In this document: one piece after another, positions 36,625 to 45,792 of the stretch
Position numbering within the stretch: position 1 is the stretch's first letter
How the letters are laid out: each line of letters starts with the position of its first letter
NCBI GenBank assembly: GCA_963788085.1
Contig: CAWBFS010000015.1
Span: 124,001 to 188,000 of the forward strand
Direction: 5' to 3'
Source: AP-15 sp963788085
Lineage (GTDB): Bacteria > Pseudomonadota > Alphaproteobacteria > ATCC43930 > CGMCC-115725
DNA length: 64,000 nt
The notes under the pieces: model-generated
Databases searched by the model: none
The model's input: the letters and a program-made list of their open reading frames with translations, nothing else
What the model was told of the DNA's origin: nothing
Program-made: the position numbers and the translations under genes

Positions 36625-36824
36625 GCTCTGGTTCCTGACGCGTTGTCGCTGTCGAGGTTGATCCGAAACGGATTAATAAATGCCTTCTTGTCGGACCCGC
36701 CCTCGATGACGTTAGGGGAGCACCCCGGACCGGGCTCGACACCGACCTGCCTGCGCTGCTTTCCCTTGCGCGGAAGCATCTGAACGTCAGCTTACCCCAG
36801 CTGTCAAGGCAAGGGGTGATCGCC

Positions 36825-38027
36825 TCACAACCCGCAATCCGCCAGTAGCGCACCCAGAACGCGATCCGGCGCGAAATATTCCCTAGCCAGTTCGCGCGCC
36901 GCCCGACTGTTGCTGGAGTAGTCCGCGGCAACTGCATCGATGCCGGCAAGTGCCTCCTCATGATTGGAATACTCAAACAAGCCGGCCCCGACGGGGCAAA
37001 ATTTGCTGAAACCCGTGCGCATGGTTATCACCGGCCGGCCGGCCGCGAGATAGCAGACGCTGCGATCGCTGAACCATCCGCTGTTGGGTCGAACATAGAT
37101 ATCCTTCGCGACCGTCAGCTCGCCGCGCGAACAGGCGATGAAGTTGCGATAGGACCGCATGTCGGCCGAAATCGGGCGCGGATCGACGAGGTCCCAGCCG
37201 CCGCCAGTGACAACGGCGCGTACCCCATCGTCCGGCGGCAGCATGGCTATGCGAAAACAGCTGTCCGGCCGGTGCCTCGGCAAGTCGAGAAATCGAAGAA
37301 AGTTCACGTGCTTCGACCAAACGTAGCTCGCGCCGCCGTACTCGATATTCTTGCCCTTGTTCTCCCAGGTGGCAATCGTCGTGAAGCAGCCCGGCGCGTC
37401 GTGCGGTTCGGGCCACAGGTCGACATCCACGGGAGGCCGGGTTGGGCGCCACGAGACACCGCACAAAGGCACCGGGCAGTCGTAGGACCCGAGATTCTCG
37501 CCATAGGTGAAGAAATGAGTGTGCGCATCCAAATAGGCGCGCGACTCTCGGTCGGCACTCGCATATTTGAGTTGTTCGTACACGGGATCCGTGTCGATCA
37601 TGATCCGGACCGGGCAGGCGAGATGCTCATCCCGCAATCGCGTCGCGCCGCAGAGATTGATAAGAGCATCTGCTTGTCGATAGAGGGCGCGCACTTGGCT
37701 CCGCGACAAGCCGTAATGCAGATCGTGAATTGCGTCCCAATAGGACCAGCGTTGACCGAACCCGTATTCCCCCATCGCCTGCTTTAGACACTGAACATTG
37801 TAGTCACACGCCATGACGATGCTGTTTACGCGAGGGTCGAAGGGATTGGCGCCGCTATCCTCGACATACCAGCATCGGTATCCGAGCCGTTCGAGTCCGA
37901 CCAGGTAATGCATAGCCTGCCACGCAATGCCGGCCAGCGGCATCTGACCGGCGAAATGAAGAACGATGATGTCGCCGCGTTTTGTCACGATCGCATCCGC
38001 CAGCGGTTTCGGGTAATTCGCTGACAA
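36825..38027 (-). CDS. Putative glycosyltransferase with GT4-type C-terminus
   Basis: 400 residues. The N-terminus reads DIIVLHFAGQMPLAGIAWQAMHYLVGLERLGYRCWYVED, a Rossmann-like opening of GT-B transferases. The C-terminal half has YVRPNSGWFSDRSVCYLAAGRPVITMRTGFSKFCPVGAGLFEYSNHEEALAGIDAV, the acceptor/nucleotide-binding region of GT4-like enzymes. I cannot name the substrate. It precedes the PMT-like gene by 200 bp on the same strand, so it probably belongs to the glycan cluster. Confidence 0.75.
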   Translation of the reverse strand: MSANYPKPLADAIVTKRGDIIVLHFAGQMPLAGIAWQAMHYLVGLERLGYRCWYVEDSGANPFDPRVNSIVMACDYNVQCLKQAMGEYGFGQRWSYWDAIHDLHYGLSRSQVRALYRQADALINLCGATRLRDEHLACPVRIMIDTDPVYEQLKYASADRESRAYLDAHTHFFTYGENLGSYDCPVPLCGVSWRPTRPPVDVDLWPEPHDAPGCFTTIATWENKGKNIEYGGASYVWSKHVNFLRFLDLPRHRPDSCFRIAMLPPDDGVRAVVTGGGWDLVDPRPISADMRSYRNFIACSRGELTVAKDIYVRPNSGWFSDRSVCYLAAGRPVITMRTGFSKFCPVGAGLFEYSNHEEALAGIDAVAADYSSNSRAARELAREYFAPDRVLGALLADCGL

Positions 38028-38125
38028 CGGTTGACGCGGAAGGTGATTTCCATAAGCGTCACTGAACCCATGAAATTATTCCGGAAAACCCCCAAACCGC
38101 ATAGGGTTGCCCCGACGCGACCCAC

Positions 38126-38614
38126 GTGTTAATCAAGGAGATGATTGACAGCATCCGGGCGTGGATCAGCGGCAATTCGCCGGATCACCGGAAGGAAACG
38201 GGCAGGCGGCAGGAGGCGTTGCAGCTCGCCCTGGCGGCTCTGCTGATCGAAGCGGCGAATAGTGACGACCGGTTCGACGAGACGGAGCGCGGGGTCGTCT
38301 CGCGGTTGCTGAAGAGCCGCTTTGGTCTGTCTTGGTCCGATGCGGATGAGCTGCTCGCGGCCGGCGAAACAGCGGCTTCCGAATCGGCCGAGCTGTTCCA
38401 TTTCACCAGGATCGTCAATGAGCGACTCTCGTTTGAGGAGCGAGTAGAACTCATAGAAATGCTTTGGGAAGTTGCATATGCTGATGGGGTGCTCGACGTG
38501 TACGAGGACAGTCTGCTGCGCCGCGTCGGGGGACTGATCTACGTCCCGGACCGCGAGCGCGGCGAGGCCCGCCATCGTGTGCTGAAACGGCTCGGCCTCG
38601 ACCAGGCGACCTGA
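38126..38614 (+). CDS. TerB-like protein
   Basis: 162 residues if the GTG at 38126 is used; the ATG at 38141 is preceded directly by AAGGAG, which is too close, so the start is uncertain. The all-helical TerB fold is recognisable: LALAALLIEAANSDDRFDETERGVVSRLLKSRF with the acidic metal-binding pattern, then EMLWEVAYADGVLDVYEDSLLRRVG as the second half of the internal duplication. TerB-like proteins bind divalent metal; function here is unknown. Not in a tellurite cluster. Confidence 0.85.
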   Translation: MLIKEMIDSIRAWISGNSPDHRKETGRRQEALQLALAALLIEAANSDDRFDETERGVVSRLLKSRFGLSWSDADELLAAGETAASESAELFHFTRIVNERLSFEERVELIEMLWEVAYADGVLDVYEDSLLRRVGGLIYVPDRERGEARHRVLKRLGLDQAT

Positions 38615-38677
38615 TCCGTCCGACCTGATCCGTCCCGGGGCGAAGGCGCTCGAAGTTCAGGAGAAGAATCGACGACC

Positions 38678-39013
38678 ATGACTTATGTTGTCACTGAATC
38701 CTGCATCCGTTGCAAATACATGGATTGCGTGGAGGTTTGCCCCGTCGACTGCTTCTACGAGGGCGAGAACATGCTGGTGATCCACCCGGACGAGTGCATC
38801 GACTGCGGGGTGTGCGAACCGGAATGCCCGGTGGAAGCGATCATTCCCGACAGCGAGCCGCCGGCTGAGCGATGGCTAGAGCTCAACCGCCAGTACGCGG
38901 CGAGCTGGCCGAATATTACGCGCAAGAAGCCTTTCCCGGAGGATGCCGACGATTTCAAGGAGGTCACCGACAAGTACGACAAATATTTCAGCCCCAATCC
39001 CGGCGGACGCTGA
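38678..39013 (+). CDS. fdxA: 7Fe ferredoxin FdxA
   Basis: 111 residues. Cysteines C9, C12, C17, C21 and C40-x2-C43-x2-C46-x3-C50P give one 3Fe-4S and one 4Fe-4S cluster in the FdxA pattern (ESCIRCKYMDCVEVCPVDCFYEGENMLVIHP is typical). The C-terminal ~55-residue extension (NRQYAASWPNITRKK) is also family-typical. Low-potential electron carrier. It could serve the ferredoxin-dependent oxidoreductase at 8.3-11.8 kb, though that is a guess. Ribosome site AGGAGAAG 10 nt upstream. Confidence 0.96.
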   Translation: MTYVVTESCIRCKYMDCVEVCPVDCFYEGENMLVIHPDECIDCGVCEPECPVEAIIPDSEPPAERWLELNRQYAASWPNITRKKPFPEDADDFKEVTDKYDKYFSPNPGGR

Positions 39014-39242
39014 AGCCGGCATAACGTTGCCGAGACAAGGGGCGGCTGCTGATTTGCGCAGGGGATATGCGCCCACCGGCTGGCACGAGGGCTATTTTCA
39101 TGGTATTGTAATTATGGTGCTGTCGCCTGTTGACCATGCGTGCCGCGCTCCTCAACGACGTCGCGGGCGTGACCGTCGCCCAGCCTGGCGACCAACTGAA
39201 GCGTCCGGGCGGCGCCAAGTGGGTCGATTGTGAGAGACGGAT

Positions 39243-39740
39243 ATGAATTCCGAGAAGCCTCCCTTTGCCACCGGTGATCTCGTAGTCTATCCGACCCATG
39301 GGGTCGGCAAAATAGTTGCGATTGAGACACAGGAGATCTCCGGTTACACGCTCAGCGTGTTTGTAGTGCATTTCGACAAGGATCGGATGACCTTGCGGGT
39401 GCCCCTCGCCAAAACCAAGGTGTCCGGCCTGCGGCGCTTGTCGAGCCAGAAGGAGATGGACGCCGCGCTTGCGAAATTGCGTGGGCGATCGCGTGCCAAG
39501 CGGACGATGTGGAGCCGGCGCGCCCAGGAATATCAGGCGAAGATCGCGTCCGGTGATCCTGGTTCGATCGCCGAGGTGGTTCGCGATCTCTATCGCAACA
39601 CCGGCCAGCCGGAGCAATCCTATAGCGAACGGCAGATCTATCAGGCGGCTCTCGACCGGCTGGTGCGCGAGTTTGCCGCGGTCGAACGCATCGACGAGTC
39701 CACCGCAACCCAGCGGGTCGAACAACTGCTGACCGCCTAA
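39243..39740 (+). CDS. CarD-family transcriptional regulator
   Basis: 165 residues. The N-terminal CarD_CdnL_TRCF domain (ATGDLVVYPTHGVGKIVAIE, LRVPLAKTKVSGLRRLSS) binds the RNA polymerase beta subunit; the helical C-terminal domain (SGDPGSIAEVVRDLYRN, SERQIYQAALDRLVREFAAV) binds promoter DNA. Such proteins stabilise open complexes, notably at rRNA and stress promoters. The degenerate phosphatase starts 10 nt downstream, and the fdxA-carD order is common in alphaproteobacteria as I recall it. Confidence 0.95.
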   Translation: MNSEKPPFATGDLVVYPTHGVGKIVAIETQEISGYTLSVFVVHFDKDRMTLRVPLAKTKVSGLRRLSSQKEMDAALAKLRGRSRAKRTMWSRRAQEYQAKIASGDPGSIAEVVRDLYRNTGQPEQSYSERQIYQAALDRLVREFAAVERIDESTATQRVEQLLTA

Positions 39741-39750
39741 GCGCTCGACG

Positions 39751-40587
39751 GTGACGAGGTCCGCGCCGGGCCGCGGCGCAGGAGAATCGAGGCCGGATCC
39801 GAGATTTGCCCGGTTGCGGGCTGCCCGCCGGGTATGGGCGATTGCCGTCATTAATGGCGAGACGCGACGCCTCGCCCAGCTGCACGACACGATCGGCGAC
39901 CGGTTCCAGGCGGGTGACCGGGTCGTCTATCTCGGCAATTATGTCGGGCATGATGGTGCGGTCTTCGCCACCATCGACGAGCTCCTCGATTTTCGTCGCC
40001 GCGTCCTCGGACGCCCGGGCGGAGCCGCCTGCGATGTCGTCTTTCTGCGCGGGTCGCAAGAAGAGATGTGGCAAAAGTTGCTGCAGCTCCAGTTTGCGCC
40101 CAATCCCTGGGAACTCCTCCAGTGGATGGTGCAAGCGGGAATGGAGAGGACGATTCGGGCCTATGGCGGCGACCTGCGGCAAGGGTTCTCGGCGTGCCGC
40201 GATGGCGCCCGCGCAATCACCCGGTGGACGAGCGCTTTGCGCAGCGCGATGAATGGGACCCCCGGTCACACCGAGCTGTTCGCGGCCCTCCGGCACGCCG
40301 CCTTCACCGAGGATCGCGGCCTTCTCTTCGTTCATGCCGCGATCGATCCATCGCGGCCGTTCTCCGAGCAAGCAGACGCCTTCTGGTGGGGGCGCGAGGA
40401 CATCCTTCAATTGAAGCAGCCGTTCGGAGATTTCAAGCGCGTCATCAGGGGCATCGACCGGGACCGGCGCGGTGTCATCGAACGCGACTTTGCGGTGTCT
40501 GTCGACGGCGGCGCCGGCCACGGCGGCAGATTGATCGCCGGCTGTTTCGGCCTCGACGGTGCCCTCATCGACATTGCCGAGACGTGA
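39751..40587 (+). CDS. Degenerate metallophosphatase (PPP-like) protein
   Basis: 278 residues, GTG start. The overall layout fits bacterial Ser/Thr phosphatases of the calcineurin fold, but the metal ligands have changed: GDIHG is AVING (residues 32-36), GDxVDRG is GNYVGHD (62-68), and RGNHE is RGSQE (100-104). One late His remains in LLFVHAAIDPSRPF. It is therefore probably not a metal-dependent phosphatase but a binding or regulatory relative. It follows carD by 10 nt and is likely co-transcribed with it. Confidence 0.75.
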   Translation: MTRSAPGRGAGESRPDPRFARLRAARRVWAIAVINGETRRLAQLHDTIGDRFQAGDRVVYLGNYVGHDGAVFATIDELLDFRRRVLGRPGGAACDVVFLRGSQEEMWQKLLQLQFAPNPWELLQWMVQAGMERTIRAYGGDLRQGFSACRDGARAITRWTSALRSAMNGTPGHTELFAALRHAAFTEDRGLLFVHAAIDPSRPFSEQADAFWWGREDILQLKQPFGDFKRVIRGIDRDRRGVIERDFAVSVDGGAGHGGRLIAGCFGLDGALIDIAET

Positions 40588-40626
40588 TGCGCCGGTGAGT
40601 TTCGGCTCGGCCTCCGCTCCGGCCTC

Positions 40627-41382
40627 TCAGACCGCGGTATAACCGCCGTCGACGAGCAGATCGCTGCCGGTAACAAAGCTCGAGGCGTCGCTGGCGAGAA
40701 ACAGCGCCGCCGCCGCAATCTCTTGCGGCCGGCCGAGGCGCCCCAACAGGTGCTTCGGGCCAAGCTTTTGCCGACCCGCCTCAAAGCTGCCGTAACGTTG
40801 CAACGTTCTCTGCGTCTCCACCCCTCCCGGGGAAAGCGTGTTGACCCGAATATTTTGTCCGGCGTGATCGATCGCCATGACTTTGGCTAGTTGAATGAGC
40901 GCTCCTTTAGTCGCGCAATAGGCAGCGCGGCCCGCGCTCCCGACGCGACCGAGCTGTGAGGCGATAAAGATGATCGAGCCGCCACCGCCCTCGATCATGT
41001 AGGGCAGAGCCGCGCGGCTCAGCAGGAATGAGCCGGTCAAGTTCACCGCCAGGACGCGGTCCCATTCGGCAAGGCTCGTCTCGAGGACAGTGCCGCTGGC
41101 ATCGTGAGGAGCGGCCCCGCTCACCAGGATATCGAGCCGCCCGAACGCCTGGTGCGCTGCCGCTACGGCAGCTTCGGTCTGCGCCTGAACGGAAACATCG
41201 CAGGGCTGGGCGATTGCACGCCCTCCGGCATTTCGGGCAAGACGCGCGGTTTCTTCAGCCGAGGTCCCATCGATATCGCAGCAGGCTATCGCCGCCTCGG
41301 CTTCGGCGAAGGCGAGACAGATCGCCCGACCGATACCGCCGCCGGCTCCGCTGACCAGCGCAACTTTTCCGGCGAGCTTCAT
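40627..41382 (-). CDS. Short-chain dehydrogenase/reductase (a)
   Basis: 251 residues. Classical SDR: cofactor motif SGAGGGIGRA, NAG-equivalent replaced by SGA (ILVSGAAPHDASG), catalytic Ser in IIFIASQLGRVGSAG, Tyr and Lys in AAYCATKGALIQLAK, and NTLSPGGVET. NAD(P)-dependent oxidoreductase for an alcohol or sugar; substrate unknown. It follows a second SDR on the same strand by 19 nt and shares its direction with the ABC transporter further upstream. Confidence 0.9.
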   Translation of the reverse strand: MKLAGKVALVSGAGGGIGRAICLAFAEAEAAIACCDIDGTSAEETARLARNAGGRAIAQPCDVSVQAQTEAAVAAAHQAFGRLDILVSGAAPHDASGTVLETSLAEWDRVLAVNLTGSFLLSRAALPYMIEGGGGSIIFIASQLGRVGSAGRAAYCATKGALIQLAKVMAIDHAGQNIRVNTLSPGGVETQRTLQRYGSFEAGRQKLGPKHLLGRLGRPQEIAAAALFLASDASSFVTGSDLLVDGGYTAV

Positions 41383-41401
41383 CGCTGCCCTTCCGACGCA
41401 G

Positions 41402-42181
41402 TCAGAGCATCACGGTGCCGCCATCGATGGCGATCGTCTGGCCGGTGACAAAACGGCTTGTATCCGAGACCAGCCAAATGACCGCACCGACGAGGTCGGG
41501 CGGGGTCAGGTTGCGCTGGATCGACTGGCCGGTCTTGATAACCTCGAGCGCGCGGTCTGCCTTCTCACCAAAGAACTCCCGCGTGCCGTCGGTCAGCACC
41601 GCGCTCGGCGCCAGGGCATTGACGCGGATCCCGTCTCGCCCGAGCTCACGGGCGAGCCCCCGCGTCAGACCGATCACCGCCGCTTTCGAAGTTGTATAGT
41701 GCAGCGCGAACGGCATGCCGTAAGTCGCGGCGAGCGAGGCGAGATTGACGATGCTGCCGCCGCCGGCTTGGCGCATGGCCGGCACCACTGCCTTGCAGCA
41801 ATTCCAAATGCCTTTGACATTGACTGCCATGGCGGCGTCCCAATCCGCCTCGGCAATCGCATCGAAGCGTCCGCCGCGCAGCGCGCCGTAGAGCGCGGCA
41901 TTGTTGATCAGGGCGTCCACTCGCCCAAACGCCCGGGTCGCTGTGTTGGCCATGTCCGAGGCGGATTGGGCGTTTCTCACATCGAGCGCGACGCCGATCG
42001 CCTTCCCGTTCTCCGCCTTCACGAGCTCAAGCGTCGCCGAGCAGTCGTTGGTGTCCGCAGCAACGACCAAAGCTCCTGCCGATGCCAGGCTTCGTGCGAA
42101 TTCCTGCCCAATTCCGCGCGCAGCGCCCGTGATGACGACGACCTTGTCGCGAACGGCTAATTCCGTGGTGCTCTCGGCCAT
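41402..42181 (-). CDS. Short-chain dehydrogenase/reductase (b)
   Basis: 259 residues. Classical SDR: TGAARGIGQE, ALINNAALYG, catalytic Ser in IVNLASLAATYG, Tyr/Lys in LHYTTSKAAVIGLTRGLA and VNALAPSAVLTDG. Substrate unknown; the pairing with another SDR and a CUT1-type ABC transporter suggests oxidation of a sugar or polyol. The 338 bp upstream separates it from the ABC ATPase gene. Confidence 0.9.
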   Translation of the reverse strand: MAESTTELAVRDKVVVITGAARGIGQEFARSLASAGALVVAADTNDCSATLELVKAENGKAIGVALDVRNAQSASDMANTATRAFGRVDALINNAALYGALRGGRFDAIAEADWDAAMAVNVKGIWNCCKAVVPAMRQAGGGSIVNLASLAATYGMPFALHYTTSKAAVIGLTRGLARELGRDGIRVNALAPSAVLTDGTREFFGEKADRALEVIKTGQSIQRNLTPPDLVGAVIWLVSDTSRFVTGQTIAIDGGTVML

Positions 42182-42519
42182 CGCCTCATTTCCCGAAGTT
42201 TTCGCTGTTGCGTGTCCCGGGATCCTGGCTGTTTTTGCTGTTTGGCCCGGGAATTATCAGCCAGCGGACCCTAGATTTCCGCAGAAATCCTTGGGAGAAG
42301 GGGTCGCTCCGGACGGAAGAACAGCAGATCGCTGGCTGTTTTTCCGCTGAAACACGCTGAACCGCACCGAACCGCAGCCTGCCCCTCTCGCAGCTTGTTG
42401 TCTCCGCAATTTTTTCTTTGAGAATACCGTAATTGCAGAGATTCGTCAACGACAAACACCGACGCAGCGCGGTCGGCAGCATTCGACAGCACCGGATGGG
42501 ATCGCAGGGGATATCCGCT
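42182..42519. other. Intergenic region between SDR (b) and the ABC ATPase gene
   Basis: 338 bp with no supportable gene. It should carry the SDR promoter (leftward) and the 3' end of the ABC transcript. I see no strong hairpin with a T-run and no clear promoter box. Confidence 0.4.
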
Positions 42520-43617
<1,098 letters not shown>

Positions 43618-43620
43618 CTT

Positions 43621-44541
43621 TTACCCTTTCGTGGCGCCGGCGGTCAGGCCGGAGATGTAGTAGTCCATTAGAAACGCGTAAATGATCAGTGGTGGCGCCG
43701 CCCCGAGCAAAGCGCCGGTCATGATCTGACCCCAGGCATAGACATCGCCGCGGATCAGCGTCGTCACGATCCCGACCGGTAGAACGAGCTGGTCGGCCGA
43801 CGTCGTAAATGCCAGCGGATAAAGGAAATTCGCCCACGAGACCGTAAAGGTGAAGATCATCGCCGCGATGATCCCGGGGATTGCCACCGGGATGAAGATG
43901 CGGGTCAGCATCTGCATATAGCCGGCGCCGTCGATCAGCGCCGCCTCGTCCAATTCCTTCGGAATGCTCGAGAAATAGCCGATCATGAGCCAAGTCGCGA
44001 ACGGAACCGTCAACGTTGGGTAGAGAATGATCAGCACCCACCAGTGGTTGATCAGCTCAATTCCGGTCTTGTCATGAATGTAGGCGAAGGTTTTGAACAA
44101 AGGGATGAATAGCAGCGATTCCGGTATCAGGTAGGTCAAGAACACACCTGTCGCCAAAGTCGCCGAACCCCAGAACCGCATTCGAGCCAAAGCAAACGCG
44201 GCGAAAATGCTGACCACCATGGTGATCGACACCACGCAGACCGACACGATCGCCGAGTTGCGGAAGAATATCAGAAATTGGTTCTGGGTAAGCAGGTCGA
44301 TGTAGTTGGAGAGGGTGGGATGATAAACCCACCACGGGTTGGTTGCCGCCGAGATCTCCGCGCTCGATTTGAGCGAGGTGATGAACATGTAGACGGGCGG
44401 CGTCAGAAAGAAAATCACGAAGAGGATCAGGAAGAAATAGGACCAGAAAAGCGCTCTGCGCCGGCCGCGTGAAATGCTGCCGTAACGGGCTCGACCGACT
44501 TGGCCGGCCGCCGCTTCTGCCGTTGCCGTCGTCATTGTCAT
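43621..44541 (-). CDS. ABC transporter permease (MalG/CUT1 type)
   Basis: 306 residues, six predicted membrane helices, with the EAA loop ELDEAALIDGAGYMQMLTRIFIPVAIPGI that docks on the ATPase. The family is inner-membrane carbohydrate permeases. Its start overlaps the upstream permease stop by 4 nt (ATGA). Partner of the MalF-like gene at 44538. Confidence 0.94.
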   Translation of the reverse strand: MTMTTATAEAAAGQVGRARYGSISRGRRRALFWSYFFLILFVIFFLTPPVYMFITSLKSSAEISAATNPWWVYHPTLSNYIDLLTQNQFLIFFRNSAIVSVCVVSITMVVSIFAAFALARMRFWGSATLATGVFLTYLIPESLLFIPLFKTFAYIHDKTGIELINHWWVLIILYPTLTVPFATWLMIGYFSSIPKELDEAALIDGAGYMQMLTRIFIPVAIPGIIAAMIFTFTVSWANFLYPLAFTTSADQLVLPVGIVTTLIRGDVYAWGQIMTGALLGAAPPLIIYAFLMDYYISGLTAGATKG

Positions 44542-45467
44542 GCCTCGTTTCCGCGGCGGCGCACGTTGCGCAAGATGAAGAACGCCGCGATTGCCAGGAT
44601 CGGGGCCATGAACAGCGAAACCGACGCGCCGAGAGGAATATCATTGCCCCAGATCGCCAAAGTAAACGCCCACGTGGCGAAGACGTGGGTCTGGTCGACG
44701 GGGCCGCCATTGGTGAGGATCTTGACGATATCAAAATTAGCGAAGGTCACGATCAGCGAGAACAATGCCGTGATCTGGATGATGTTGCGCATCATCGGCA
44801 GGTTGATGTACCAGATCTTTTGAAGCCAATTGGCTCCGTCGATCGCCGCTGCCTCGTGCAGCTGTTCGGGCACCGATTTGAGCGCGGCGAGGTACATGAT
44901 CATGAAGAACGGCGACCCTACCCACACATTGACGAGGATCACGCAAAAGCGTGCCCAATAGGGATTGCCGAGCCAGGCCACCTGCGGGATGCCGAGATGG
45001 GCGAAGACCCAGTTGAACGCGCTGTACGAGGGATCGAACAGCCAGAGCCAGGCGAGCGTGCTCATGGCCGGGGGAATGACCCAGGGGATCAGCAACATGC
45101 CGCGCCATTTGCGCTGCCCTTTCGCCGGCAGGTTGTGGACGAAATGGGCGACGATAAAGCCGACCACGGCCTTGAAGATGACGGCGGTAACCGCGAACAG
45201 CAGCGATTGCTCGACCACCATCCAGAATGTATTGCGCCGGAACAGGAACTCGAAATTGCCGAAGCCCACAAAGTGCTGCATCGACTTGTTCAAGGTCGCG
45301 AGATGGATCGAATAGAATGCCGGGTAGACGACCAAACACAGGACGATCGTGATCAGAGGCAACGCCATCAAGAACGCGATCGTCGATTTGCGGCGCGCGA
45401 ACTTGTGGAGCGTAAGCTGTCCACTTCTCGCGGGGACGCGAAGATCACGGGCTACGACGTCTGCCAT
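44538..45467 (-). CDS. ABC transporter permease (MalF/CUT1 type)
   Basis: 309 residues, N-terminal helix (KSTIAFLMALPLITIVLCLVVYPAFY) and five further helices, with the EAA loop SVPEQLHEAAAIDGANWLQKIWYINLPMM. First gene of the ABC set. No periplasmic binding protein gene is found upstream; the next gene is a ClC channel in the same direction. The binding protein must lie elsewhere or be absent. Confidence 0.94.
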   Translation of the reverse strand: MADVVARDLRVPARSGQLTLHKFARRKSTIAFLMALPLITIVLCLVVYPAFYSIHLATLNKSMQHFVGFGNFEFLFRRNTFWMVVEQSLLFAVTAVIFKAVVGFIVAHFVHNLPAKGQRKWRGMLLIPWVIPPAMSTLAWLWLFDPSYSAFNWVFAHLGIPQVAWLGNPYWARFCVILVNVWVGSPFFMIMYLAALKSVPEQLHEAAAIDGANWLQKIWYINLPMMRNIIQITALFSLIVTFANFDIVKILTNGGPVDQTHVFATWAFTLAIWGNDIPLGASVSLFMAPILAIAAFFILRNVRRRGNEA

Positions 45468-45792
45468 CCCTCAACTCCTTTTGCGGCGCCGGCCGGCGCG
45501 ATGCCGGCGTCGCCCTTTCCAATCGCCTAGAGGCAAGCTTCCTACCGCCTTTCGCCCGAATGAAAACCCCGACTCGGCCCAATCGATCGCGTTGTTACCG
45601 GTGCGCCGCCCCGCGCGCAATGCCCGGGGTCATCGCCTCACAACGGCGGTCATCATGCAGGCAGTTGTTTCAACACCATGCGTCTTCTCGGCGAAGGTCA
45701 TCTCCTCTCCAACCCGAGCCCTCGCTTAAACCCGCTCGGCTCGACAGGCTCGCATCTATTCTAACGCAGCGCTGCGAAATTTCGTCATTTTT
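45468..45792. other. Intergenic region between the ABC set and the ClC gene
   Basis: 325 bp without a supportable gene, where a binding-protein gene would usually be expected. CGCAGCGCTGCG (45765-45776) and CGAAATTTCG (45775-45784) are palindromes before a run of seven T (45788-45794), but neither makes a convincing terminator stem-loop. Confidence 0.4.

Noticed and set aside
44469..45530. A 353-codon plus-strand open frame opposite the ABC permease
   Set aside because: Highly charged shadow; the minus strand has membrane helices and the EAA loop.
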